The notes under the pieces: model-generated
What the model was told of the DNA's origin: nothing
The model's input: the letters and a program-made list of their open reading frames with translations, nothing else
Database searches by the model: none
Made by a program: the position numbers and the translations under genes
Part shown: piece after piece, positions 24,501 to 36,100 of the stretch
Position numbering within the stretch: the first letter of the stretch is position 1
Layout: every line of letters begins with the position of its first letter
DNA from: Endomychus coccineus
Taxonomy: Eukaryota > Arthropoda > Insecta > Coleoptera > Endomychidae
Assembly: GCA_958510875.1 (NCBI GenBank)
Contig: OY294067.1
Location: 255,689,736-255,753,735 of the forward strand
Length of the DNA stretch: 64,000 nt
Direction of reading: 5' to 3'

Positions 24501-26358
24501 AACGTGAAAAATATCATTGACACTTACCCTTATATTTCACAAGATTCTTAAGATTTTAACACACTGGAAGGGTAAAACGCTAATATTTATCAGATAAACT
24601 CGTACTCAACAACAAGAATAAAATTTAATAATAAAAAATAACAATCAAATGATAATGATAATAGTTAAAGAATGTATGATAATTAAAGATAATAAAAGAA
24701 TATTATAATTAACTTTATTACTAATAAGAATAAAAAACTAAGATCAAAATCTATACTCAAATAAAATACCTAGATAATCTAAATTAACTAAAAGAGAAAT
24801 AAAACTAAGATTATTAAATTGATACCCAACCAGGATGAACGTAGGAGATCGAAACTGAATGAAATGATTCGAAAGTATTATTGAACTTAACTTGAATAAA
24901 AACTGAGAACAACAACTTTGATCAAAAATCTAGAACAACTCTGATTAAGCGAAATCCACTCTTCTTACCAAAAACACTCTGAAGAAACTATCAAGTTAAA
25001 TTAATTGAAATTAAGTGTTACGTGATTTCTCAAGAGACTAATTCCAGCTAAAAAATATAAATGAAGGTTTTAGGCATTATCCCTAGTCTTTATAATGCGT
25101 CCTTTTCCCCAAGAATCAGTCTACAATTCAGAAAAGGATCCCTGAACTATTTGACCAATAAGCAATAAGATTCCTCTCTTGAGGTCTCTAGTTCAGAATG
25201 TTTTCAGTCGGGATTTCTCAATCTAGCTGTCCTTTACTAAATATTACTAACTGATTTGAATGTACATAAAACATATCCAGATGGTAAACATTAACAATAT
25301 AGCTATCATTCGTTTACCGTCCTATACTGGTTATTAATCTTGACAGGTTTATGATTTCCTTTACAACCAAACTTTTATGAACTCATTGCAACCCTCTTAA
25401 CCATATCAGCTATGGAATCACATCACCCAGCTTGGAGCGAGTGTGAATTGTCTTATATTTATTTTAGAAATTCCTTAATTTTTCTCAAGCTACATTTGTT
25501 ATTGAAAACATCTGGCAACCCCTTGATGTTCTTTACTTTTAGATATTTTAATTTTACTTGAAGTTTTAATTTTCTAAGAATGATTTTGTTTTTAAGTATT
25601 GGAAATAACCTGTGCTAAAACCTTATTACGATAATAATGTTTTGATAGGCCAAAACGTATATAAATGACACAAATTGAAAGTTTATATTTGTTTTTAGAT
25701 ACGCAAAAAAAAATCCGTATACGTATTTATTACAATACTCGAGTTAAAACTAGTTGTGCATAAACATGAAGGGTCCTATATTATACTCATCTGATCGTGC
25801 CTTTAATATCATCATTCACTACAGGACCGTATATTCTATTCATGAATAGCAGGATAAGAAACCCGAATGGAGGGAGTGAGATTACAAATGTCGGCAATGA
25901 GCGGATTCTTGCGTTTAGTAAGGGGAAAAACCTTAGATTAATATTTCATTTAACCAGTTCGTTCGCGAGCTAGCCATCTTTACCCCTTTAAGAACCTGGG
26001 CTCCCATCCATCATTGCCGACGTATATTGACTTCCCGCGCTCTATAGGGTGACATCAACAGTTTCTTATCCTAGTCTATATTTTTCATGGTGTAGACCAA
26101 GAAATGCTAGACTTTTCGGTGTAGACCCATTCTGTGAGTAATGCTCTTCATGTTTTGTAGGAATTATTATCCTTATTGAAGAAAGGAGAGGAAAAATTGA
26201 ACAAAATAAAACATGGAGGTGAATGTTTGAAATTCAACATCCATAAAACATCTAGTCAAGATGAAAGTACTCTGAATTTCTCAAAAATCACCAGTACTGA
26301 CATTGCCATGTCCATGATTGATATAGATCAATACATTGATGAAGGAGGGATTGACTGA
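9585..26358 (+). CDS. BRCA2: BRCA2 homologue, homologous-recombination mediator
   Basis: Exons (+): 9585-12418, 13783-13941, 14009-14263, 16754-17096, 18599-18806, 18862-18962, 20374-20549, 20638-20859, 23101-23317, 26161-26358. All junctions are GT-AG with matching phases; the total is 4713 bases, 1570 residues. A 60-base, in-frame, stop-free stretch 16863-16922 with good splice signals may be an extra intron (then 1550 residues). BRCA2 loads RAD51 on ssDNA during double-strand-break repair and meiosis. Evidence: four BRC-like repeats in exon 1; helical domain with DSWIKNQYKWIIWKLASYE (exon 3); OB1 with VLCVSNILK, LELTDGWYSIK and LPLSSLHVSGGPIGC (exons 4-5); OB2 in exons 7-8; OB3 in exons 8-9. 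Where vertebrates carry the long Tower, only about 35 residues remain (exons 6-7). Tail FSKITSTDIAMSMIDIDQ. No PALB2-binding tryptophan motif is evident. Introns carry foldback, hAT, mariner and other insertions. Confidence 0.95.
9994..11830 (+). repeat. BRCA2: Four BRC-like RAD51-binding repeats in BRCA2 exon 1
   Basis: Cores at about residues 138 (GFYTASGRDVVISKKG), 448 (GFATASGKMIKISNTGFQ), 631 (GFTTGSGNAIKISPSNF) and 730 (EFSTASRNTIPILNS). The FxTASGK half that mimics the RAD51 interface is good in repeats 1-2, altered to TGSGN in 3 and degraded (lost Gly and Lys) in 4. The second-half LFDE-type element is recognisable in repeat 3 (HLFENVDKEL) and weak elsewhere. Spacing is irregular, about 310, 183 and 99 residues. 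Confidence 0.9.
12564..13615. mobile_element. Foldback element with TAGTC termini and 3-bp target duplication
   Basis: Lies in BRCA2 intron 1. Ends TAGTCCAGGCAACG... and, inverted, TAGTCAAGGCAATAG..., flanked by TTA at 12561-12563 and 13616-13618. Arms exceed 250 bases. The interior repeats GGGTCGCTGATCACGATTCC-like units in both orientations between blocks such as CCCTCCAGAT. No ORF. Same family as 45445-46758. Confidence 0.8.
14444..15530 (-). pseudogene. hAT-type transposase remnant (GTF2IRD2/ZBED-like)
   Basis: Inside BRCA2 intron 3, antisense. Reading down the - strand: a BED-type finger (LCLICHETIADLKEYNLKRH) near 15500-15450, a frameshift, then an intact 158-codon stretch 15352-14876 with EIAKRGKSFTDGEMIKECL, FKTVSLSAKLVARRVEDIA and FSLALDESSDVSDTTQ, and a final piece 14662-14444 (LNLKLKGENQPFPDLYS, MSYMRAEA). 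DESSD and the following block match the catalytic region of hAT-derived proteins of the GTF2IRD2/ZBED type. Broken by stops, not active. Confidence 0.8.
15531..16753. other. Remainder of BRCA2 intron 3
   Basis: Transposon-like debris. A GC-richer patch 15960-16220 (GCGGTCGCGCCGCTAGCC) may be an LTR or terminal region. A direct repeat of GTTGGTTTCTACNTAGCGGT occurs at about 14506 and 16369, bracketing the hAT remnant. The 60-codon frame at 16032 is not supported as a gene. Confidence 0.4.
17097..18598. other. BRCA2 intron 4
   Basis: AT-rich. At 17337 begins GCAGGGTGTTTCAAAAAAAG, like the terminal sequence of the foldback at 31.3 kb, but no matching right end is seen. No coding sequence recognised. 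Confidence 0.4.
19110..20215 (-). mobile_element. Decayed mariner transposase copy
   Basis: In BRCA2 intron 6, antisense. On the - strand, through frameshifts: VTNDKIARVEDLKLGDRRLK, then EEISQITVLSVTSVCRIIHE (helix-turn-helix), MNKVSARWVPE, then MATMFWNCDGILLKDFKERN and ESYYTALHKLRENI (19673-19560). These follow the order of a mariner transposase up to the second catalytic region; the final Asp is not readable. A pseudogene. Confidence 0.8.
20860..21225. other. BRCA2 intron 8, left part
   Basis: AT-rich, no ORF. It leads into the hammerhead-like motif and the inverted transposase pair. With 22663-23100 it makes up the unannotated remainder of this 2.2-kb intron. Confidence 0.4.
21226..21270 (-). 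ncRNA. Hammerhead ribozyme-like motif, second subfamily
   Basis: On the - strand: ACT, CTGATGA, T, GACTAC-TTG-GTAGCC, GAAA, GGTCCTC, AGT. ACT pairs with AGT (helix I), helix II pairs five or six bases, and helix III would be the two-base GG/CC. Cores CUGAUGA and GAAA are intact, with the same extra U before helix II as in the 6.3-kb copies. The downstream sequence AATAGTATTTTTAGTG recurs next to the dead copy at 55.79 kb. Confidence 0.4.
21312..22662. mobile_element. Inverted pair of truncated DD41D-type transposase ends
   Basis: In BRCA2 intron 8. Outer ends are inverted repeats (GTTTCGGTAACAGATGATAG against its counterpart near 22650). The left half encodes on + a C-terminal transposase piece (DDHPAHF, HENYPGRWIGRGS, NPLDLFVW; 21499-21690); the right half encodes the same piece on - (22434-22207, HENCPLRWIGSGG, NPLDFFVKG). 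Between the QxD and PLD aspartates I count 41 residues. Each half lacks the N-terminal part. Confidence 0.75.
23650..23890. repeat. Tandem repeat, about 78-89 bp x 3
   Basis: In BRCA2 intron 9. Units begin ATTTTCGAAATTG at 23650, 23739 and 23817 and contain AACGTTTCTTCAGAC, GTGAGTTTT and TTTTGGGCATGC. Divergence between copies is modest. Short frames here on both strands are repeat shadows. Confidence 0.85.
24120..24195. repeat. Short hairpin element
   Basis: CTTGTTGCCAGGCAATA is matched in inverted form by TATTGCCGAATGGCAACAAG, enclosing CGAGAGCCCGAAGGG. The loop resembles that of the hairpin at 60446-60534. In BRCA2 intron 9. Confidence 0.5.
25851..26072. mobile_element. MITE-like element with AGGATAAGAAAC ends
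   Basis: Inverted ends AGGATAAGAAAC and GTTTCTTATCCT, with an inner inverted pair containing ATGTCGGCAATGA. About 220 bases, no ORF, at the end of BRCA2 intron 9. No clear target duplication. Confidence 0.6.
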
Positions 26359-26518
26359 ATACATTCTTATTCAGACATAACTTCATTAATTCATTGACCT
26401 GAAAACCAGACATATAGTGAAGGAAGGATTATTTTGATCACATTCAATTTGAAGAAATCAATTGAGAAGATTAGTTTTGTGGTAATTTTTTTATGATGTA
26501 CAGTATATAAATGTAAAT

Positions 26519-26524
26519 AATAAA
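26519..26524 (+). terminator. BRCA2 polyadenylation signal
   Basis: AATAAA 161 bases after the BRCA2 stop codon, followed by a T/GT-rich stretch (TTGTTGTATGTTGTTT-like) suited to a downstream element. Confidence 0.6.
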
Positions 26525-28243
26525 GCTACAACAATGTTGTATGTTGTTTAAGTCAACAATTTTTTGTTGTTGAACTCTAATACACAGAGAATGGAGAAAA
26601 ATCGTAAAAAGCAAAATAACATGACCATTTGACTTTCATAACTCACCTCAATATTCAATTATTAATTACTTTCCCTTAGCAATTTCATTTACTTTTAGTT
26701 TTACTTGATAAGACTTCAGGAACAGTTTCAGCAATTTTATTTCAATTTGAGGCAGTGTTGTGTAGCTATATATTTGGAATGAACATCTGCAACTTTTAAT
26801 CTAATAGGTCAAATGATTTCCTGGTCATTTACTCATGTTATATGATATATTTGTAGTTATTGCATTTCACGTTAGGATTTTTTGTCGTTATCACTCAGTT
26901 GTTTAAAGTCCCAACAAAATTTTGTTTGTTACCACACATTAGTTTAAAAACCCAACAAAACCATGTGATTATCACAAGACTTAAAATTACCTTTGAAATT
27001 TGTTCAACATTCTTTAGACTTGGTTGAAGCAACAAGTTTGTGAGAACTGCAGACTATTCCGATAAAGTTCGGAGGGTGGAGGGTGTTATATTGGTCAGCC
27101 TGCGACACAGTTGAAGTTGAAACAACAAATTCATACTAGAACGTCTAATCTTGGGCAACGCAAGAGTGGGAGTGAAAATAGTCTATTCCTATTGGTCATA
27201 AAACAAGCTTAAAGTGTGAAGACCTACATACATATTTGATAACAAATATGTTACATCTCTGAACATATTTAGTCTTCATTAGGACCCCCTCTATAGAGAG
27301 GAGTATTTTTAGTTGTTCAGCGATCCTACAACAACAAAAGGACACTCAGTGCATATCAATGAAAAACGTTAACCTCACGTCATAAATATGATCAACAAGG
27401 AGCGCAATTTTTCACGTCGAGGAAAAATTTCTGAGTGTCAGAAAAAGTTTGCTACTTGATCACGTATTATTATAAATTGAACGGTTCCTTCTAACCAAAT
27501 TTTTCATAAAATAACTAACAATGTTACTACTACATGTCGAGATGTCAATAATTTTTTCACCACAGTGGCAATCTTGCAATTTGTTAATAGATATAGTTAT
27601 TAAAGTTCATTAATTTTTTGGCTATGACTGTGGATCTAATAAGGATTTGCTAACTGTTTAGTAAGATGAGGAATCACTATCCCATTGAAGGTTCCAGACA
27701 ACATTTTCGAAAGTTTCGTCAGTTTGATCAATCTGATTATTCGCAGTTATCTTTTTAACTAATATTTTAATAGGTCAAATGAAGTGATGTATTGGGTTCT
27801 ACAAGATTAGTAGCTGATTTGGATCACCTATTCCTTTTTGCACTAGGGCCAGAAGAATCGGCATACACGGTACTTACTGACCAACCAACATTCAGAACAG
27901 TTATTTGTCTGATAGAACATCGTTCGTCATTGCTTCCAAAAGAGGTTATTCTTTCTCTAATCACCCATTCGCTCACTACTTTTAACCCCCCGTAGTTATC
28001 GGTAAAAATGATCACAATAAACTAAGCGAAAATATGAAGTACACAGACTAGTTTCATTCTGAAATATTCAAATTCATACAAGCAAAACTTTTAACTTTTA
28101 TTAATTTAGGAAAGTATTTCAATCGGCTCAAAAATTTTTTTTTCAGATATATCCATTTTGAGCATCGATCTAGCTGTTTTTGACATGTTGTGTGTGTTTT
28201 TCGTTATCACTACTCATTTCTTCGAATAGATCATATAATCATC
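26525..28243. other. Intergenic, no gene seen
   Basis: Between the convergent BRCA2 and ANKRD11 genes. It includes short repeats (near-identical CCAACAAAA phrases at 26910 and 26950). The overlapping frames 27792-27995 (+) and 28015-27824 (-) lack recognisable motifs. Confidence 0.4.
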
Positions 28244-30646
28244 AATGTGTGTGAAGTGAGCCTGTGTAAAACCTAGCCTCACTTCGACATGGCAACACTG
28301 CACTTCTAACTTAAAGCTTCTCACACATGTTTTACATGAATACAACGATGAAACTTTCAGTTACTTAGAAAAAATAAAAACTGAGGCTTCTCAATTTTTT
28401 TCAATTTCTTTTTGCGTAAGGACCCATTCAGCCTCTCCCTGTAATGATGAAACATCTAGTGTACATTCCTGATGAGGTAAGCTTCAATTTGATACTATAC
28501 ACAATAAGGCACAAACAAGATAGCATACTTAGAAAATATTAAAACTGAGTCTTCTGATGGATTTTTCAATTTCTTTTTGCATAAGGACCCGTTCAACCAC
28601 TCTGTGCAATGATGAAACGCCCAGTGTACATTTCTGAAGATGTGAGCTTTCATTTGCTACTATACGCAACACGGCACAAACTATACAGGTAGATAGCATA
28701 TTTAGAAAAAATAAAAACTAAGGCTATTTATGGATTTTAATTTTTTTTCACATGAGAAGTCTCAGTTTTATTTTTTTCTAAGTATGGTATCTCGTTTGTG
28801 CCGTATTGTGTATAGTATCGAATTTGAGTCAACATCATCAGGGATGTACACTAGATGTTTCATCATTGCACAGAGGCCGAATGGGTTCCTACGCAAAAAT
28901 TTGTAGATGTATAAGAAGTCTGTTTTTATTTTTTATTCTATCTCGTTTGTGCCGTATTGTGTATAGTATCAGATTGAAGCTAACATCATCAGGAATGTAC
29001 ACTGAAAGTTTGAACATTACACTACACAGAGAGGCTGAATGAATCCTTACGCAGAAAGAAATTGAAAAAATATATGGCAGTCACCGAGCACTGCTGACAG
29101 AAGTGAAAACTGACATTATGAAGTAACCAATTTATTTTGGGACTTTCATCCAAATTCTTATGATTTCACCAGTATCATCTCTTTCTACATGACACAATTT
29201 TCCGACAGTGTCATTAGACAATCCATCCCCAACATCTATATGTTATTAGTTATCATGTATGGTAGGTTAAGAACTAAAATTAACTCTTATGGTAATCTTC
29301 CCGTATCATCGGTTCTCATTTTATGGAACTTCTGTCTGACGAAAATTTGTTGCTCAGCATTATGACAACCCACGAAGACATCCGAAGCAACAGATACTAT
29401 TGTCTACGGAGTTTAGTATGGAGTTGTTGTACTCGTTGTAGCATCCGAAATTACAATTTCATTATTTTTAAATGAAAATTAATATAATTAGTTTTTCTTT
29501 ATTTTTCAACAATTATAAACATTTTTATATTTAATAATAAAAAACGTATAATGGGCGGTGCAATCCCTGTAAAGAGTATGATTGTAATCCGATAGTCATT
29601 ATAATAAATACACATTATTTTATTTTCCAAACATTATGTATTGATATTTACATCGATGTAAATGAAAGTAATGTTAAACAGCATTGGTCCGAATTGAAGA
29701 TCTCTACGGATATTAGTAGTATTAAAAAAAACATCAAGACGATACTCACTATTATATTTGATGTTGTGATCCAACATTCGAACAATAAAAATAATAATCT
29801 AGATATAACACAACGTCATCAATGTGTAGTACACATGCAAAAGTTCTCACTTATACACATCACTAATGTTATATTCTTATGACAAGAATTTTATTCACAA
29901 TATTTAAAACCTTGCACGTAGATACGATACTAAGTACACAATGTACAATTAATAAATTCAATAAAAATATAACTTTCGTCTGCCGAAGGACCGAGTAAAT
30001 GAATAACGTCGACTGTCCGACTCAGATATGCACACGTGTGTAAGCGTACTGCCCGACGCCTGACCCGAGTAGTTGCGCACGCAGCAGTATACATAATACC
30101 TAATATATATAGCTACAGCGTGACGGACTCATGGTTTTACCCCCCATCTGAAATAGCTCAACGCGCCTAAAGAAGTTTTCACTCCAAAAATTTTAATGTA
30201 TGAGAAGTCTCAGTTTTTATTTTTTCTAAGTATGCTATCTCGTTGGTGCCCTATTGTTTATAATATCAAATGAAAGTAATATCTTCAATAATGCACACTC
30301 CACACTGAGAGTTTCATCGTTGTACAGAGAGGATGAATCAATCCTTACGCAACAATGTATGGAAATAAAGTAAAAATCTATTAGCATTGTGAGTTATTAT
30401 TCTTTTCAATTGTGCTATTTCGTTTAAGGCTTATAATTTACGGTTTCATCAGGATGCTACTCAAAAATTAATAGGGGTACAAACAAATTGCATTCAATTA
30501 GAGAGTGATATGTCCTATACCGAAGTATTCATTCTGTATTACATTTCCTATTCATGTAAAACATGTGTAAGAAGCGTTGTTGAAGCGCGCAGTATTGCCA
30601 AGTCGAAGTGAGGCTGGGTTTTACACAGGCTCACTTCATACACATT
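28244..30646. mobile_element. Large foldback with roughly 100-bp ends and internal 170-bp units
   Basis: Ends AATGTGTGTGAAGTGAGCCT at 28244 and its inverse ending at 30646; similarity runs about 100 bases (CAGCCTCACTTCGAC). Inside, units of about 170 bases start with TTAGAAAAAATAAAAACT near 28362, 28529 and 28700 and recur inverted near 28750-29070 and 30190-30370. Each holds ATGATGAAAC and TGTACATTCCTGATGAG. The centre (29400-30150) is unrelated, with a GC-richer patch near 30000-30110. No convincing ORF. Confidence 0.65.
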
Positions 30647-31060
30647 ACTCATTACCTACTTCAGAGTTATTTTCACTCATTTCTCCAGATACGCTAGTCA
30701 TAACTATAAAAATCAACGTCACTTTCTTCTAATATGCGTGAAATCCTTATCCATTCTCTTTTTTTAATACGATAATTAAATTTCAATCTTTTCGTCCCTG
30801 ATGGACTACCTCCTGCATTACGTTTTTGTGTCAATCAACTGGCAAGATTAACAATTTAAATGCTAAAGTTTGGAACTTTTTAACTATCTTGCTCGTTTAA
30901 TGGAACACCGGAGACGTAAGGATTGAGGTTAGATTTACAGAATTGAATGGTTGGTGCTGCATAAAATATTAGTATTTTTTACTAGTTACCCACTGGCGCG
31001 CTACCGAGTCATTGGCAGTGAAACGAAAACAAAAGCAGGCCCCCGTCAAAGAGTTCTATA

Positions 31061-31298
31061 TATAGAGTAGACAACTAAACCTTTCACTGGTATCATAACG
31101 GACATTCTGTCCTTTTCGCACATGTACTGCGCTCTCTCGCACGATGTGCGCGCGTTATACTTAGTCTTGTACTCTTTGTGATAGAAGGGGAGACCGTGCG
31201 AGTGAGAGCTAACTAACATGTGCGAGAAGGACATAATGTCCGACTAGTTACCAGCACTTTCCTATGTGCTGGTAGTAGACACATTACTTGTCTACTCT
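31061..31298. repeat. Hairpin MITE-like element
   Basis: AACGGACATTCTGTCCTTTT against AAGGACATAATGTCCGACTA, with outer GAGTAGACAA / TTGTCTACTC. The middle is alternating GC-rich (GCACGATGTGCGCGCG). No coding. Confidence 0.55.
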
Positions 31299-31300
31299 AT

Positions 31301-32214
31301 ACAGGGTGTTTCAGTTTCTTCGCTCATAACTTCGGCAAACAATAGAACTAATAGGGGTCTTTCATATAAACTTTTTCTCTCAAGTCACTTCGTTTTCGAG
31401 ATACAGGGGGTGTTGACATTGAAAAAAAAAATTAGTTTTTTGCGAATATCTCCGGAACCGTTTATTGTAAAGAAAACAGCTTTTGTAAGCAATCTCTACT
31501 CATAGTAAGCTATGTTTTGTGCGATAATTTTTTTTTAATTTATAATTGGTGAAGATTTTGAAGGGGTAGTGGTTGTTTTTATTCCCTACTTCTACGCCAC
31601 TGTAAAAAGTACGGTTTTGAGATGCCCATTTGAACCGCCAATGTTTTCTCCACAAAAAAGGTACTTGATCATAAGCTCTAAAGTTGACAGTTTTCGAGAA
31701 GAATCAACTTTTATGTTGAAAAACATGGTCAATTTTTTGGTTTTGTTACTTGCTTAAAGAAATTTCGTTTAATTGGTAAAAAATAAATTTTATTTCAAAG
31801 AATTGACAATGTTTTTCAACATAAAAGTTGATTTTTCTCGAAAACGGTCAAGTTTGGAGCTTATGACCAAGGTACCTTTTTTGTGAAGAAAACATTGGCG
31901 GTTCAAATGGGCATCTCAAAACCGTACTTTTCCCAGTGGCGTAGAAGTTGGGGAGAAAAACAACTACCCCTTCAAAATCTTCACCATTATGAATAAAAAA
32001 CAATTTTTTATCCCACAAAATATAGCTTACTATGAGTAGATTGCTTACAAAAGTTGTTCTCTGTACGATGAACAAGATTTTTTTTCAATTTCAACACCCC
32101 CTGTATCTCGAAAACGAAGTGATTTAGAGAAAAATTTTATATGAAAGAACCCTATTATTTTTAGAGGTTCTATCGTTTGCCGAAGTTATGAATGAAAAAA
32201 CTGAAACATCCTGT
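31301..32214. mobile_element. Foldback element, ACAGGGTGTTTCAG termini
   Basis: About 910 bases made of two arms of about 440 bases that mirror each other around 31770. Ends ACAGGGTGTTTCAG and inverse, next to TA dinucleotides. All ORFs here (31266-31757 +, 32075-31848 -) are arm shadows. A poly-C tract follows near 32269. Confidence 0.75.
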
Positions 32215-32541
32215 ATATATGATGAACGAAAAAAAAATCTAGGAGAATAAACTGATAAGGCAAACGACCCCCCCCCCCCAAAAAAACAAAAGTCTGGATA
32301 ACCAAAGATAACTAGTTACTACTACTCTAGTAGTAGTTATCTATTGTGATAACCATTAACTATAAACTAAAATATAGCTGTTTGTTTACATGAGTGTGAA
32401 CTAGTTAGTCGCATTCTAAACACATCTAGTTGAAACTGGTGTCCCCACCTTACTCTTCTCTTTCCCACACGCTTACAACACCGCCTTCATAACGTTTTAG
32501 GTGGTGCTGTGTCCATTTATATTTATAGTCATTGGTGTTAA

Positions 32542-33061
32542 CCACGGTCGTACATACAGGTCTGAAAACTCGGGGCTGTTTCCTATGTAAGAAGTGGGAC
32601 CGCTAAGCGTCGCGCAGTACCAAAAGACGTCACGTAGAGTACTCTCTGACAACTGTCATTCTTAAGTTGTAAACAAGGAATACCTGCGTTTTTAGAAACA
32701 AATTACAAAACTGTGCAAAACGTGGTACAAAAGTGTAAAGCAAAAAACTTGGTTTTTAAAGTCGAAAGATGCGGACATACGAAAAAAGTGGATGCTTGCG
32801 ATTCCGGATAGAAATCGTTTTAACGAAGTCTTTTATGTGTGCGAAAATAAGGTGAGTAATACATTTTGACAAGAGAACAGTTCTATTCCTCTCTCAAACC
32901 AGAAAACTTAGTAACACTGCTTGCGATTCCGGAAAGAAATCGTTTTATCACTTCGAGATCCAAGCGCTAGCTAGTGGCTGAGCGAGAGACTACGAGTTCG
33001 GCGACGCGTAAGAGACCCATGTCAAACATACGAGTCCCCAGACCTGTATGTACTACCGTGG
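32542..33061 (+). mobile_element. THAP-exon element, copy 1 (520 bp)
   Basis: Ends CCACGGTCGTACATACAGG and inverse (ending TACCGTGG), flanked by the 6-bp duplication TGTTAA (32536-32541, 33062-33067). On + it carries a damaged THAP exon (after one frameshift: the [18 protein letters not shown] block, 32720-32850) that ends VCENK at a GTGAGT donor. The remaining gene is deleted. Confidence 0.9.
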
Positions 33062-33191
33062 TGTTAACCAATAGTAGACATTGACCATATTAAATCACCA
33101 CTATAGAAAACTTAACTTTATTTCATAATATATACAACACTATATACAGGTACTTAATATCTTAATTTGTACAAGAAAACAACTTAATATT

Positions 33192-36100
33192 TCAAGCAGG
33201 TAAGAGATCAAAGTCATCACTAACATGCACCATTGGTACATGAAGTTCATCAATAGAAGGTGTTGTTTTTCTATCGCATAAACTTAGTTCTTTCATTTTC
33301 CACTCCCAATCCATTTTTTGCACGGCATGTAGCGATTCTGCCTCGTTATGATGTCTCAAGAGCATGTGTTCTTTTATTTTTTCCCACTTGTCATCAACAT
33401 CTTGAAGCCAACTTAGAAATAACCTCCCTAGAAAAATACATAATTTTGTTAATAAAACTGAAACTTCAAATTTCAAGAATCAAGATATGTACAAATGCAT
33501 TAAAAAATAATCACCATTATATCTAGATCGTGCGTTCCGATCTTTCTCTTCTTGTTCTGGAGTTATCAAATTATAAACTTCTTCGTCTCGTAATATTGAA
33601 CAAACGGAAAATGGTAGAGACTGATTTGCTAATGCTCTTGCTGCTCTTCCATGCACTCGAAGAATTTCTTGCTCGACAGATAAAACCAGTTTCTCTTTTT
33701 CTATAACGTGCTGGAAAAAATAAAGAAACGATTCCATGAAGAACAAGTTTTTATGGAAGTTGGAGAAAATGTACAAATTTATGTGGAAAGGTCTCTTCTG
33801 TAAAAATTAAACAATGATTACTAGACTGTCACCTGGATCGACACATTTGGTGTTCTCCAAAGAAATACCAAATTCACGTTGCCTCAAGCACAAATGATTT
33901 TGTTGATACTTATTCTGAATTCATGATTACAACTGAGAAATGAGTGGAAAACAAAGTCATTTTGCAAGCAAATTAAACTCCCTAAGATCAAATAAAATGA
34001 TGATACAAGATCGCTATTTTTGTCACTCTTTTTTCTCAGAAAAATTTACCAACTAATTTTCATGGATGCACCCATCTTTAATGCTTGTTGTTTTATGGAA
34101 AAAAGTTCCAATTAAACGTAAACAACGTAGAAAGACGATTAACCGTTGAATATCGCGATGAGATTGACTTCCAAATTTGGCGCAAAGAAAATGATATTTA
34201 CAATCACGACTTAATTTCAAAATTCAAAAACATTAATTGAGCGATTTTTTTCATAAAACTTCCGAAAACAACATGTTTTTTCAAAATTCTTTCGAATGAA
34301 AATACGATTGATGTTCTAATAATGTGATACAATTAGCTTTTTGGAGTTTTTAATTCTGAGTTCGGAGAAAAAAATTGTTTAAGAATTATGATACAAATTG
34401 AAGAAACTAAAATCGAACACTTTTTGATCGTCGCAAATGGTAAAAATGGCCAAAATCGGTTTTTCGCGTCGGACATCGTCGGATTGACTTAAAAAGAAAA
34501 AAACTTTCAATAAGCTTATGCGCCGTGAAAAGGCGGAAAAAATGAGGTGCGGATGAACCCGATGGGTCCAGCGGCGACCCCGCAAATTGTATAAAACCTA
34601 CGATTTTGCTAGAAATTTCAAAAATCAATAACTCTTGTTCTTTTAAAGATTAAGAGCTGAAATTTTAATAGGTTGTAACTTTTGTGCCCACCAAGAACCA
34701 CAAAATTTCAGCAAATCGGATGTACACTTTTTGCAAACCGAACTTAATGCAAAAAAAAAGAACTTTTGTAAAATGGCCGTAAAAAAGTTGTGGTGCGGTA
34801 ACGCGCTATTTTTTTTTTGCGGGATCATTTTCAATAGTAACAAGTAAAACAAGTAAACAACTTACCATTTTTTCAGGTTTTAGTATCGACAGTAATTTAA
34901 CGGTTAAATTTTTTGCATAAAATTAAATTATACCTACTCTAATTTCATTTAATTAATTTTCCTGGAGCTTATAATAATTGTATTACAGTCTGAAGACTTA
35001 ACTTTGCCCAATTCCAACTTGAAAAGAATAACTGGTGATTTCAAATGTCATTAAAAAACAAATAAAATTTAAATACAAAGCCACCATAGATTGTTTCATG
35101 CTACAATATTGACATCAAGTTAAATATTTAATTTTCTGCAGATGATAAAATTATACATTAATCTAAATATGGTTGACTTGTAGGAAAACATGGACTGTGA
35201 TCAAAGTGGTCTGTCTCAATTTGATTCTATTATCAGTCATTATTATTCATTCAATTCAATTTGCAGGAGCGTATAATTGTATTAGTCTGGAAATTAAACT
35301 AATTTAAAATGCTATCCAAAGCAGAATACAATTTGAATACAACGCGCTTCGAGTAGTAGTCGGCCTGAAGTGGTCATATTACAAATTCTACATCATGGCC
35401 TAACTCATAGGTCATGGTTAGACACTCACCTGCATTCGCAACCTATATCTTTCCTTTTCTTGATCTGCGAACAGATCTTTCATTTGTGTATGGAGCGTTG
35501 GCGGGTAGGAAATGTTTGGGGAAGTGGAAGTAGTGCCAGCAAGTACATAAGTACATCTATTCATCAGATAATCCTTGAACCCCTGAGGGGGTTTAGGTTG
35601 AACGGGAAATAGTCCTTTCCGTCTTTTCTCAATCTGAAACGCAAACTTGTTGGGTAAAAATATAAATTCCGTTGCTTCATACTGATCCGATAGTTGGAGA
35701 TGAGATAGCTATTTTGGAAATTTTCAAGCGCGTGAAATATGCGGGGTTACAATTTTTACTTTCTTGACACGGTCCTCTTCGTCATATCCAAAGAAGGGCT
35801 ATTATGTAGTACATATATTGCTCAATTTGGATGTTTTATGCATTTTTTTTTGTGCATATTTCTTTAAAAATAGTGCATAAAATGTATTACATGTTTACAT
35901 GAACTGTTAAAAATGCACATATAATGTCCAACATTTCAGCAAGTGCTTGGAAAACCCATCCCAAGATTATTCGCAGAGCCTCATTATGGAAATTACACTG
36001 TTGTTTATTGCCGGTTGTGATTTACAGATTATTACCCGATTTAAATGCAATAAAGATTTATACTTAAGTGTTCATGGTTAGACGAGATAAACCAGATAAT

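Noticed and set aside
16728..26358. Separate small genes at 16728, 18593, 20383, 20627, 23105 and 26176
   Set aside because: They join in phase by GT-AG introns and match BRCA2 OB domains, so they are exons of one gene.
31266..32075. ORFs of 62-79 codons on both strands
   Set aside because: Mirror-image reading of foldback arms.
34379..34852. Overlapping - strand ORFs of 68-73 codons
   Set aside because: Low-complexity AT-rich intron sequence and an unrecognised repeat; no domain or splice support.
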